Position numbers and translations under genes: made by a program. 64,000 bases of DNA from DATFVJ01 sp963820395 (GTDB lineage: Bacteria; Actinomycetota; Actinomycetes; Streptosporangiales; Streptosporangiaceae): the NCBI GenBank assembly GCA_963820395.1, contig CAWGAE010000012.1, forward strand, positions 248,001 to 312,000. The letters are read 5' to 3'. Every line of letters begins with the position of its first letter. The first letter of the stretch is position 1. Below, one piece after another: positions 57,172-64,000 of this stretch. The notes below the pieces were generated by a model. The model searched no databases. It saw only the letters and a list, made by a program, of their open reading frames with translations, and was not told the origin of the DNA.

Positions 57172-58377
57172 TCAAGCTTCACTCTTGTCGTGCAAGCGGC
57201 GGAGCGCACCGGCCAGCGGCAGCGCGGTGAGCTGGGTCTGCCATCGCCGGGCGCCGTAGGACGCCAGTTCGCCGCGGATTGACTCGGCGCTGAGCACTGC
57301 GGGCGGGCTCCACGACAGCCGCCTGACCGTGTCCGGCTGCAGCAGGTTCTCGCTCGGCACGTTGTGCTCGTCCGCGATGGCGGCGACGACGGTCCGCGCC
57401 CTCTCGAGCCGCCTCGCCGCCGCGGGATCACGCTCCGCCCACCTGGCCGCGGGCGGCGGCCCGTCGCCCTGCGCCGATGTCTGAGGCAGGGTGTCCTCGC
57501 CGCCGCTGCGGGCACGGTCAAGCGCGCGCAGCCAGGTGGCGGTACGGCGCCGCGCGTTGCGGCCGTTGAAGCCCTGGATGGCGTTCAGCTCGGCCGGGGT
57601 GGCGGGCCATGTTCTTGCCGCTTCGATGATGGCGGCATCGGGCAGGACCCGGCCGGGTGACAGGTCAAGCCGCCTGGCGATATCGTCGCGTTCCCGCCAG
57701 AGTTCACGCACCGCCGCGAGGCCGCGGCGGGCCCGTACCCGGTGGATACCGGAGGTGCGGCGCCACGGGTCCACGCGGGCCCTGGGCGGTCCCGCGGCAA
57801 GTATGGCGCCGAACTCCTGATCCGCCCATTCCCTTTTGCCTGCTTCATCCAGTTGCCGCGCGAGCGCGTCACGAAGCTCTACAAGCACTTCGACGTCAAG
57901 GGCCGCGTACCTTAGCCAGGCGTCGGGCAGCGGGCGGGTGGACCAGTCGGCGGCCGAATGACCTTTCTCCATCCTGAGCCCGAGAATCTCCTCCACCAGC
58001 GTGGCGAGCCCGACTCTCGGAAATCCGAGCAGGCGGCCAGCCAGTTCCGTGTCGAAGATCCGCGTGGGCCGGTAACCGACCTCGGCCAGGCACGGAAGGT
58101 CCTGCGAGGCCGCATGCAGCACGGCCTCGGCAGCGGCCAGTGCCGCGTCGATGCCAGCGAGGTCAGGGCAGCCGGTGGGGTCGACGAGCACCGTGCCCGA
58201 GCCTTCGCGCCTGAACTGGACCAAGTAGGCGCGCTGACCGTACCGGTACCCCGACGCGCGCTCGGCATCCACTGCCACCGGACCGGTTCCTGCACTGAGG
58301 CCGCTGATGGCTTCGGCGAGGCCGCCAGCGTCCGATACGACAGCCGGAATCAGCTCACGTGGCTCGAGAAGGGGCAT
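57172..58377 (-). CDS. rnd: Ribonuclease D (HRDC-domain 3'-5' exonuclease)
   Basis: About 401 residues from the ATG at 58377. The DEDD exonuclease domain (~20-195) has GPVAVDAERASGYRYGQRAYLVQ (DxE), AVLHAASQDLPCLAEVG (Asp), RIFDTELAGRLLGFPRVGLATLVEEILGL and YAALDVEVLVELRD (YxxxD). The HRDC domain (~210-290) contains AVRELWRERDDIARRLDLSPGRVLPD. It matures tRNA 3' ends and other stable RNAs. GAGGAGG lies 5 nt before the ATG at 58377; an in-frame GTG at 58413 would overlap the DUF3000 stop. It is the third gene of a leftward operon. Confidence 0.93.
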   Translation of the reverse strand: MPLLEPRELIPAVVSDAGGLAEAISGLSAGTGPVAVDAERASGYRYGQRAYLVQFRREGSGTVLVDPTGCPDLAGIDAALAAAEAVLHAASQDLPCLAEVGYRPTRIFDTELAGRLLGFPRVGLATLVEEILGLRMEKGHSAADWSTRPLPDAWLRYAALDVEVLVELRDALARQLDEAGKREWADQEFGAILAAGPPRARVDPWRRTSGIHRVRARRGLAAVRELWRERDDIARRLDLSPGRVLPDAAIIEAARTWPATPAELNAIQGFNGRNARRRTATWLRALDRARSGGEDTLPQTSAQGDGPPPAARWAERDPAAARRLERARTVVAAIADEHNVPSENLLQPDTVRRLSWSPPAVLSAESIRGELASYGARRWQTQLTALPLAGALRRLHDKSEA

Positions 58378-58409
58378 CCGTCCCTCCTCGTCCTGGCCCT
58401 TACTTGATG

Positions 58410-59099
58410 TCACCTGACAGCGGGACCCTGATGGCGACGACGCGCGCGGGTCCGCTCGCGGCCGCTATCGGCGCGCTGTCTTGCGCCGGGTGGCGGTAGC
58501 GCGCTCACCCCGGGCTCGAGCGGGGCCAGGCCGGCCGCAGTGCAAAGGGCATCGCACCAGGCCGCGACGTGGCCCGCGAGGCCGGGCTGCGCCAAATCGC
58601 CGTCGGGTTCCACCGCCGGGGACCAGGACGCGCGGAGGTCGAATTCGGTCGTGGCGGGATCGTCGCCTTTCGCGCCGAACCCTTCGGTGACCACCCGGGT
58701 CACCGTGCCGCTCGGCGCCGCATACCTGGCGGCACGCGTGTCGAGCGCCTCGGTGAGCCAGCTCCACCCGACCGGGCCGAGCAGCGGATCCACGGCGATC
58801 TCGGGGTCAAGCTCCGCCTGGATCTGCGCCACGATCCGGAATGGTCCCGCCCAGCCGGGCTGGCAGGCCGGGTCGTAGAGCAAGATCAGCCGACCTGTGG
58901 CGATCTCGGTGCCGTCGGTGTGCACGGCCGCCACGAGAGCCGCCGCGTAGGGCGCGAGCGTCTTCGGCGCGGGTACATCCTCAAAGGAAAGCTCCGGGCG
59001 GAGCGCCGTTTGGCGGTTCCGTTCGGCTTCAAGGTCTTCCACCGCGCCGCGGAAGACCTCTGCGGCCTGCCGTGGCGCCGCCCGGCCAGCCTGGCTCAT
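58410..59099 (-). CDS. DUF3000 family protein
   Basis: 229 residues from the ATG at 59099 (MSQAGRAAPRQAAEVFRGAV). Landmarks are ELSFEDVPAPKTLAPYAAAL, GTEIATGRLILLYDPACQPGW, DPLLGPVGWSWLTEALDTRAARYAAPSGTVTRVVTEGFG, RASWSP and a WCDALCTAAGLAPLEPGVSAL tail, all of DUF3000. The gene sits next to RNase D and hemE across actinobacteria. Function is unknown; it is soluble. The residues after SALPPPG are basic and variable. Confidence 0.9.
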   Translation of the reverse strand: MSQAGRAAPRQAAEVFRGAVEDLEAERNRQTALRPELSFEDVPAPKTLAPYAAALVAAVHTDGTEIATGRLILLYDPACQPGWAGPFRIVAQIQAELDPEIAVDPLLGPVGWSWLTEALDTRAARYAAPSGTVTRVVTEGFGAKGDDPATTEFDLRASWSPAVEPDGDLAQPGLAGHVAAWCDALCTAAGLAPLEPGVSALPPPGARQRADSGRERTRARRRHQGPAVR

Positions 59100-59133
59100 G
59101 AGGGGAGCGTATGACAATGCTGCAGGCAAGCGG

Positions 59134-59364
59134 TCATGCAGCACGCACCGGGCTATGCCGCGGGCCGACGGCGACCGGTTGTGTGCCGACCGTGATCGGC
59201 CGGGCGAAGCCGACCAGAAGCGCGGTGCCGCAATCGACACAGGCCAGCTCGGGGCAGAGGCCGTCAGGGCTGTCGGCCCGGTCTGGGCACGCAGCGAGGG
59301 TGTGCGGCCGCTCGAACAGCCGCTCTTCGCGGCACTCGGGGCACTGTAGTGCTATGAGGCTCAT
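59134..59364 (-). CDS. Small zinc-ribbon protein
   Basis: 76 residues from an ATG at 59364: MSLIALQCPECREERLFERP, HTLAACPDRADSPDGLCPEL, ACVDCGTALLVGF. It has two CxxC knuckles (CPEC, CVDC) plus extra Cys, consistent with one zinc ribbon. It ends 35 bp before the DUF3000 start, so it is probably the first gene of the zinc-ribbon/DUF3000/rnd operon, divergent from hemE. No named family; function unknown. Confidence 0.65.
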   Translation of the reverse strand: MSLIALQCPECREERLFERPHTLAACPDRADSPDGLCPELACVDCGTALLVGFARPITVGTQPVAVGPRHSPVRAA

Positions 59365-59519
59365 AGCAGGCGACCTCCTCGTCGGGAACGTGCCGCGGGT
59401 CCCGCCAAGGCCTGCGCGGCGCAAGGCTTATCAAAAGGTGGCATACGCCGACGCCGAAGCGGTGGACCTTCTGCGGCGTGTCATGAAAATGACGGGCGGC
59501 CTGTGAGACGATCGCTTGT

Positions 59520-60566
59520 GTGACCCCGGCCTTGGAAGACGCCCCGTTTCTGCGCGCCTGCCGCAGACAGCCGGTACCCCACACGCCCGTCTGGTTCATG
59601 CGCCAGGCTGGCCGCTCGCTACCCGAGTACCGTAAGGTACGTGCGGGCACGGGGATGCTCGAGGCATGCGCACGTCCCGACCTTGTCGTAGAGATCACGC
59701 TCCAGCCGCTGCGCAGGTATGACGTTGACGCGGCCATCTTTTTCAGCGACATCGTCGTACCGCTCAAGGCGGTCGGCGTCGGCCTCGATATCCGCCCTGG
59801 TGTCGGTCCTGTGGTGGAGCACCCGTTTCGGGATATCGCCGACCTCGGGCGGCTGCGGCCCCTGGTGACTGGCCACGTGCCGTTCGTGACCGAGGCGATA
59901 CAGGCGCTCGTTGCCCAGCTTGGCCACCGGCCATTGATCGGCTTCGCGGGCGGTCCCTTCACGCTGGCGTCCTACCTCGTGGAAGGTGGGCCGTCGAAGA
60001 ACCACGAGCGCACCAAGGCGCTGATGTACGGCGACCCCCGATTGTGGCATGCGCTGCTCGAGCGGCTTGCCGACATGACCATCTCCTTCCTGCAGATCCA
60101 GATCGACGCGGGCGTGTCGGCGGTTCAACTGTTCGATTCGTGGGTCGGCGCGGTGAGCCCGGACGACTACCGCCGCAGCGTGCTACCGCACAGCAGGCGG
60201 ATCTTTATGGCGCTCGAAGCCACCGGCGTGCCCCGTATCCATTTCGGTGTCGGCACAGGTGAGATCCTTGGCCTTATGGGTGAGGCGGGAGCTGACGTGG
60301 TAGGGGTTGACTGGCGGGTGCCGCTCGACGAGGCTGTCCGGCGAGTGGAACCCGGCAAGGCGCTGCAGGGCAACCTTGACCCGGCGCTGTTGTTCGCGCC
60401 GTGGGATACGATCAGGCAGCGGGTTCGCGACGTGCTCGGCCGCGGCCGGGCCGCCGAGGGCCACATCTTCAACCTCGGTCACGGCGTGCTGCCTGGCACA
60501 AATCCCGACGCGCTGGCACGGCTCGCCGACTTCGTCCACGCCGAGTCGTCGCGCGCGCCCGCCTGA
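59520..60566 (+). CDS. hemE: Uroporphyrinogen decarboxylase
   Basis: 348 residues. The N-terminal signature is PVWFMRQAGRSLPEYRKVRA (active-site RQAGR). It is followed by AAIFFSDIVVPLKAVGVGLD (catalytic Asp), PLIGFAGGPFTLASYLVEGGPSKNH, QLFDSWVGAVSPDDY, IHFGVGTGEIL, VVGVDWRVPLDEA, LQGNLDPALLFAPW and FNLGHGVLPGTNPD. It converts uroporphyrinogen III to coproporphyrinogen III, the step before the coproporphyrin branch that feeds the ferrochelatase at 11-12 kb. The GTG start has no ribosome-binding site, so a leaderless mRNA is possible. It is divergent from the zinc-ribbon operon. Confidence 0.97.
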   Translation: MTPALEDAPFLRACRRQPVPHTPVWFMRQAGRSLPEYRKVRAGTGMLEACARPDLVVEITLQPLRRYDVDAAIFFSDIVVPLKAVGVGLDIRPGVGPVVEHPFRDIADLGRLRPLVTGHVPFVTEAIQALVAQLGHRPLIGFAGGPFTLASYLVEGGPSKNHERTKALMYGDPRLWHALLERLADMTISFLQIQIDAGVSAVQLFDSWVGAVSPDDYRRSVLPHSRRIFMALEATGVPRIHFGVGTGEILGLMGEAGADVVGVDWRVPLDEAVRRVEPGKALQGNLDPALLFAPWDTIRQRVRDVLGRGRAAEGHIFNLGHGVLPGTNPDALARLADFVHAESSRAPA

Positions 60567-60680
60567 CGCGCCCCGCTAGACGCGCGGTTCAGTGGCGGGC
60601 GTTCAGGGCCGGTGTTGACTGGCCGGCGGTTCACTGGCGGAATGGGTCCACTGGCAGGGTCGTGCGGGTGAGGAGCGCGT

Positions 60681-61982
60681 TTAGCCTTGGCGTGGTCTGC
60701 TGCTACCGGATTCCGCCTCGCTGAGCCTGGCGAGGTAGGCGTTATACGCGGCCAACTGCTCATCGTCCTCGTCGATGTCCCCGTGCCTGCCAGTGCCGTG
60801 CCTGCCAGTGCCGTGCCTGCCAGTGCCTTGCCTGCCAGCGCCGTCATCACTCGCAGTCTGCTCGACTGTCACTCTGGTCCCTTGCGGGACACTGACCCCT
60901 TCTGCAACGCTGACCCCTTCCGTAACAGTGGAACGTTCCGTGACGGTGGACCCTCCCGCGACGCTCGGCGCCGCGTTCGCACCGGCCGACGTGGCGGAGG
61001 CGGTATCGGCCGGGATGGCGCCCGTGCCCGCGCCGCCCGTACCTGCCCCCGCGACGGGTGCCGAGCGAGCGCTGCCGGCGACTGCGGCGCTGCCCAGGCT
61101 GGCCAGCCTGGCCCTGCGGACAGCGTCAAGCCAGCCGAGGCCGCCGACGGTTCCTCGGTCGTCCCCGCTCCATGCGATGAACACCACCATGATCAGCACG
61201 AGCATGATGGCGTCTCCGCCGATCCACATCACGGCGCCGCCCAAGTGCACGTCGTCGACCGGGCTTGGCCCCCACGACCGGCTCATCATGCCGGTCATAC
61301 CGGTAGCTGAGTAGCCGAGTACGAGCCCGGTGAACGTATCGACAGGCATTACCACGATGAGCGCCAGGATCCGCAATGGATAGGGGATGCGCCAGCGGAT
61401 CGGCTCGCGGCCAAGCAACGGCAGAAAGAACAGGTATCCGACAATCAGATACAAGGCGTGTTCGGCATCGTGCGCCAACTGGTTGGTCATCACCACGTTC
61501 ATAGCGCTGGTCAGATGAGTGCCGACAATCGTCCCCGCGTAGGCGGCGATCGTAAACGGGGGCCAGGTGAGGAATGCGGCCACCCGCGAGCGGACCGCAC
61601 GCTTGACCCAGGTATGCAGCGGGTTGCGGCTGGCGTGCAGCAGGAGCGTGACGGGCTGGCCAAGGACGAGCAACGCTGGCGCCACCATGATCAGCAGCAG
61701 GTGCTGGATCATGTGGTCCCAGAACAACACATCGTCATATGTGCCGATCCCGCTCTGCGTCGCTACCACGATGACCGCGAGTCCGCAGACGAACAGCCAC
61801 GTCCGCCACCAGGGCCACGGCCGGGCGGGGTGACGTGATCCGACCCGCCACACGCCCCACAGGTACAAGATCGCGGCCGCAATCACCAGGCCCGTCGCCA
61901 GCGGACCGAACGTCCAGCGGTCCGCTATCTGCCGCAGGCTGAATGCCGGCAGCATCTGATCGCCACCCACGACGCTTCCCAT
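60681..61982 (-). CDS. ctaG: CtaG-family cytochrome c oxidase assembly protein
   Basis: 433 residues. About seven membrane helices, with the caa3_CtaG features YDDVLFWDHMIQHLLLIMVAPALLVLGQPVTLLL (conserved His pair in MIQHLLL), TNQLAHDAEHALYLIVGYLFFLPLLG and MPVDTFTGLVLG. It is implicated in copper insertion into the oxidase CuB/CuA centres. The C-terminal ~140 residues are a cytoplasmic, Gly/Thr/Ala-rich disordered tail with short repeats, ending LAAYNAYLARLSE. It faces the SCO1-like gene and its neighbour, which are divergent from it, consistent with a shared oxidase-assembly role. Confidence 0.88.
   Translation of the reverse strand: MGSVVGGDQMLPAFSLRQIADRWTFGPLATGLVIAAAILYLWGVWRVGSRHPARPWPWWRTWLFVCGLAVIVVATQSGIGTYDDVLFWDHMIQHLLLIMVAPALLVLGQPVTLLLHASRNPLHTWVKRAVRSRVAAFLTWPPFTIAAYAGTIVGTHLTSAMNVVMTNQLAHDAEHALYLIVGYLFFLPLLGREPIRWRIPYPLRILALIVVMPVDTFTGLVLGYSATGMTGMMSRSWGPSPVDDVHLGGAVMWIGGDAIMLVLIMVVFIAWSGDDRGTVGGLGWLDAVRRARLASLGSAAVAGSARSAPVAGAGTGGAGTGAIPADTASATSAGANAAPSVAGGSTVTERSTVTEGVSVAEGVSVPQGTRVTVEQTASDDGAGRQGTGRHGTGRHGTGRHGDIDEDDEQLAAYNAYLARLSEAESGSSRPRQG
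60775..60845. repeat. 15-bp tandem repeat in the ctaG tail
   Basis: GTGCCTGCCAGTGCC repeats about four times. On the coding (minus) strand it encodes (GTGRH)n in the disordered C-terminal tail of CtaG. Confidence 0.85.
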
Positions 61983-62304
61983 CCGCTCGTGCCTACCTGG
62001 CCGTCACCATTGTCACCCGGATCCGTGGCGTGAGTTTCTTGCACCCCCTGCGGGCACCGCCGTCGCCTCACACTGAGTAGTCTTTTCGTGCGGTCGTGCC
62101 AGCTGACCGGGAGCGCGGGAGGCCCTGCCAGACGGCCACAGATTACCGGCCCGCGGTCGGCGGCATCGGATTTACGATATGCACCGTATGTCTCACGTTC
62201 GGGCGCCGCCGTCTGCCTCGCCGGAGGCAGACACCTCCCCGCACCGGCACCAGGCGTCGCACGAATGGCGAGGACCCCCCTGATCGTACGGTTCGCAGAA
62301 AGCA
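61983..62304. other. Divergent promoter region between ctaG and a membrane-protein gene
   Basis: 322 bp, no gene supported. Less GC-rich stretches near 62075-62095 (GAGTAGTCTTTTCG) and 62165-62195 are candidate promoter parts. Confidence 0.4.
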
Positions 62305-63714
62305 GTGGATGTAATGTCCGGGATGGGATCGAGTCTCCAGACGGGCAACTCGACGATGGTCGCCGCTTTCCGCGCGGCGCTCATCCACCAGGGAATCTTC
62401 ATCGCGGTGATTTTCGCGCTGCTGATTGTCGGGTGGATCAGTTTCCGGGAGTGGCTGCCCGCCACCCGCGCACGTAATTCTGGCAAGGCCGATTCAGCCG
62501 GGTCCACACTGGCGGAGCCCGCCGCGCGCCGGGTACTGAGGATTGCGTTCGGGGTGCTCTGGATCTTCGACGGCATTCTCCAGCTGCAGCCGGCGATGCC
62601 GGTCGGGCTCCCGTCGCAGGTCATCGTGCCTGCTTCGACGGGTTCACCGGGCTGGGTCAAGCACATGGTGAACTGGGCAGCGAATGCTTGGACGTATCAC
62701 CCGGTCACGGCGGCAGCTTCCGTGGTCTGGATCCAGATCGGCATCGGCATCTGGCTGCTCGTGGCAGGGCGCGGCGCCTGGTCGCGGATGGGCGGGCTGG
62801 CCGGCGTGGCCTGGGGACTGATCGTCTGGGTGTTCGGCGAGGCGTTCGGCGGCGTGTTCGGCCCCGGGCTCAGCTGGCTGTTCGGTGCACCGGGAGCGGT
62901 GCTGTTCTACTGCGTGGCCGGCGGCCTGATCGCGCTGCCGCTGCGCGCCTGGGCCACGCCTCGCCTGGGCAGGCTCATCCTCGCCATCGTGGGCCTGTTC
63001 TTGGTCGGCATGGCGGTCCTGCAGGCGTGGCCTGGTCGCGGGTTCTGGCAGGGCACGCGCCATGGCCAGCCGGGCAGCCTCACCAGCATGATCCGGGACA
63101 TGTCACAGGTATCGCAGCCGCATTTTCTGTCGGCTCTGCTCTCGGACTTTGGCTCGTTCGTCGCGGCGCATGGTTTCGCGGTCAATCTGTTCGTCGTGAT
63201 TGTCCTCGCGGCGATTGGCGCAGGGCTGCTGACCGGACAGCCCCGGCTGCTCCGGCCGGCCCTCGTTGCCGTGGTTCTGCTCTGCCTCGCGGATTGGACA
63301 CTGATCGAGGATCTCGGCTTTCTCGGTGGGGTGGGCACGGACCCGAACAGCATGATCCCAATGGCGCTGGTCGTCATCGGCGGCTACCTCGCCTTGGTGT
63401 GCGTTCCCGCGGCCGTGGGCCGGCCGAAGTACCAGCCGCCGTGCCGGCCAGCGGGCCAGCCGCCGTGCCGGCCAGCGGGCCAGCCGCCGTGCCGGCCAGC
63501 GGGCCAGCCGCCGTGCCGGCCAGCGGGCCAGCCAACGGGGCGGGCGACAGCACGGAGCCTGCCGACGAGGCCGCGCCGCCCCAAGACAACCGGCCGGCCG
63601 CAGGCACCAGGCCCGTGCTCAACTGGCGGGACCGGTTCAGGCCAGCCGGCCTGCGCCGGACGGCAGCGACGGCTAGCCTCGGATCAGTTGCGGCGGTCGG
63701 TGCCCTCGCCATGA
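62305..63714 (+). CDS. Polytopic membrane protein of unknown function next to an SCO1-like gene
   Basis: 469 residues. About eight membrane helices over the first ~375 residues (for example FIAVIFALLIVGWISF, ASVVWIQIGIGIWLLVAG, LAGVAWGLIVWVFGEAFGG, AVLFYCVAGGLIALPL, LFVVIVLAAIGAGLLTG, MIPMALVVIGGYLALVCVPA). The tail is Pro-rich and made by a 24-bp repeat (QPPCRPAG). Position next to SCO1-like and CtaG genes suggests a part in copper or oxidase assembly (inference). The start may be the GTG at 62305 or the ATG at 62314. The last ~100 bp overlap the SCO1-like frame. Confidence 0.65.
   Translation: MDVMSGMGSSLQTGNSTMVAAFRAALIHQGIFIAVIFALLIVGWISFREWLPATRARNSGKADSAGSTLAEPAARRVLRIAFGVLWIFDGILQLQPAMPVGLPSQVIVPASTGSPGWVKHMVNWAANAWTYHPVTAAASVVWIQIGIGIWLLVAGRGAWSRMGGLAGVAWGLIVWVFGEAFGGVFGPGLSWLFGAPGAVLFYCVAGGLIALPLRAWATPRLGRLILAIVGLFLVGMAVLQAWPGRGFWQGTRHGQPGSLTSMIRDMSQVSQPHFLSALLSDFGSFVAAHGFAVNLFVVIVLAAIGAGLLTGQPRLLRPALVAVVLLCLADWTLIEDLGFLGGVGTDPNSMIPMALVVIGGYLALVCVPAAVGRPKYQPPCRPAGQPPCRPAGQPPCRPAGQPPCRPAGQPTGRATARSLPTRPRRPKTTGRPQAPGPCSTGGTGSGQPACAGRQRRLASDQLRRSVPSP
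63425..63540. repeat. 24-bp tandem repeat at a gene junction
   Basis: The unit CCAGCCGCCGTGCCGGCCAG plus CGGG is repeated about 4.5 times, the copies nearly identical. It is read as QPPCRPAG in the membrane-protein frame and as PAAVPASG in the frame that leads into the SCO1-like protein. Confidence 0.92.
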
Positions 63715-64000
63715 CGGCGCTGGGCGCGATCCCGATGGCGAGCGCCTCCGCGGACCCCAACGCCGATCCGATCATCGCCCAGGCCATCGCCGGATCGAGC
63801 GCCATGCTTGACTACCCGGCTCCCGCTTTCCAGCTCAGCGACCAGCACGGCAGACCGGTCACGCTGGCGAGCCTGCGCGGCAGGGCGGTGCTGCTGACGT
63901 TCCTCGATCCGGTGTGCACGACGGACTGCCCGCTGATAGCGCAGGAATTCCGTGAGGCCGGCCAGCTGCTCGGCGCGAACTCCAAACGGGTCGCGCTCGT
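63615..64000 (+). CDS. SCO1/SenC-like redox protein, C-terminus beyond window
   Basis: The frame from GTG 63615 gives LNWRDRFRPAGLRRTAATAS, a signal/anchor helix SVAAVGALAMTALGAIPMASASA, and then a thioredoxin-fold domain DYPAPAFQLSDQHGRPVTLASLRGRAVLLTFLDPVCTTDCPLIAQEF. The CxxxC in VCTTDCP fits SCO-family copper chaperones of cytochrome c oxidase. The frame is open upstream through the 24-bp repeat, so the start could be earlier, or the two proteins could once have been one polypeptide separated by a frameshift. About 130 residues are visible. Confidence 0.8.
   Translation, partial: MLNWRDRFRPAGLRRTAATASLGSVAAVGALAMTALGAIPMASASADPNADPIIAQAIAGSSAMLDYPAPAFQLSDQHGRPVTLASLRGRAVLLTFLDPVCTTDCPLIAQEFREAGQLLGANSKRVAL

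Overview
The window is chromosomal DNA of a high-GC Gram-positive bacterium (Actinomycetota). The gene set is that of the Streptomyces/Streptosporangium side of the phylum: SepH, DUF4193, DUF3093, DUF3710, DUF3000 and DUF4235 proteins, an F420-type LLM oxidoreductase, an actinobacterial ferrochelatase, FprA-type ferredoxin reductase and caa3-type CtaG. Coding sequence has strongly GC-biased third positions, many GTG starts and frequent 1-4 bp gene overlaps. I cannot name genus or species. No rRNA, tRNA, CRISPR array, phage or plasmid backbone is visible.

Layout. 1-9.2 kb: 3' part of a PEBP-like lipoprotein, a GT-C membrane glycosyltransferase, an anti-sigma-factor-like ATPase gene split by an IS66 fragment, a membrane protein, sepH, an MFS exporter and a lytic transglycosylase. 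9.4-15.6 kb: GT87 mannosyltransferase, ferrochelatase plus inositol-phosphatase family gene, a two-component system and a CBS protein. 15.7-21.1 kb: an intact IS630 element, fur plus a twice-frameshifted katG, and IS1634-type debris. 21.8-31 kb: a conserved actinobacterial core block (DUF4193, DUF4235, valS, DUF3093, AI-2E transporter, dut, DUF3710, two TrkA proteins, LLM oxidoreductase). 31-33 kb: a gene graveyard (proC, ANTAR and STAS fragments). 33-45 kb: PAP2 phosphatase, aconitase with a well-formed promoter/operator region, MFS transporter, phosphoesterase with a displaced signal peptide, lipoprotein, dxs and fprA. 45-51.7 kb: a partly decayed catabolic cluster (8-oxoguanine deaminase, stub of a xanthine-dehydrogenase FAD subunit, CoA transferase, carbamate kinase, PLP enzyme and a fragment of a second one). 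52-64 kb: ppk, a NUDIX/histidine-phosphatase protein, an alcohol-dehydrogenase relic, a serine protease, a zinc-ribbon/DUF3000/RNase D operon, hemE, and a copper/cytochrome-oxidase assembly group (ctaG, membrane protein, SCO1-like).

How it fits together. Heme supply (hemH, hemE), the heme enzyme KatG with its Fur regulator, and oxidase assembly (CtaG, SCO1) share a theme, but they are scattered and not one operon. Potassium-uptake control (TrkA pair), dUTP sanitation and cell division (SepH) lie in the conserved block.

Two features stand out. First, short tandem repeats with units that are multiples of 3 bp (15 or 24 bp) have expanded inside the disordered linkers or tails of at least six unrelated genes. 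Second, there is an unusual density of gene remnants, several of which can be reconstructed here to single-base indels or an insertion. I see no clear new defence or biosynthetic system. The best candidates for new biology are the repeated operator-like motif at acn, a GATTGGCCG-type motif family on both sides of the carbamate-kinase/PLP operon, and the linker minisatellites.
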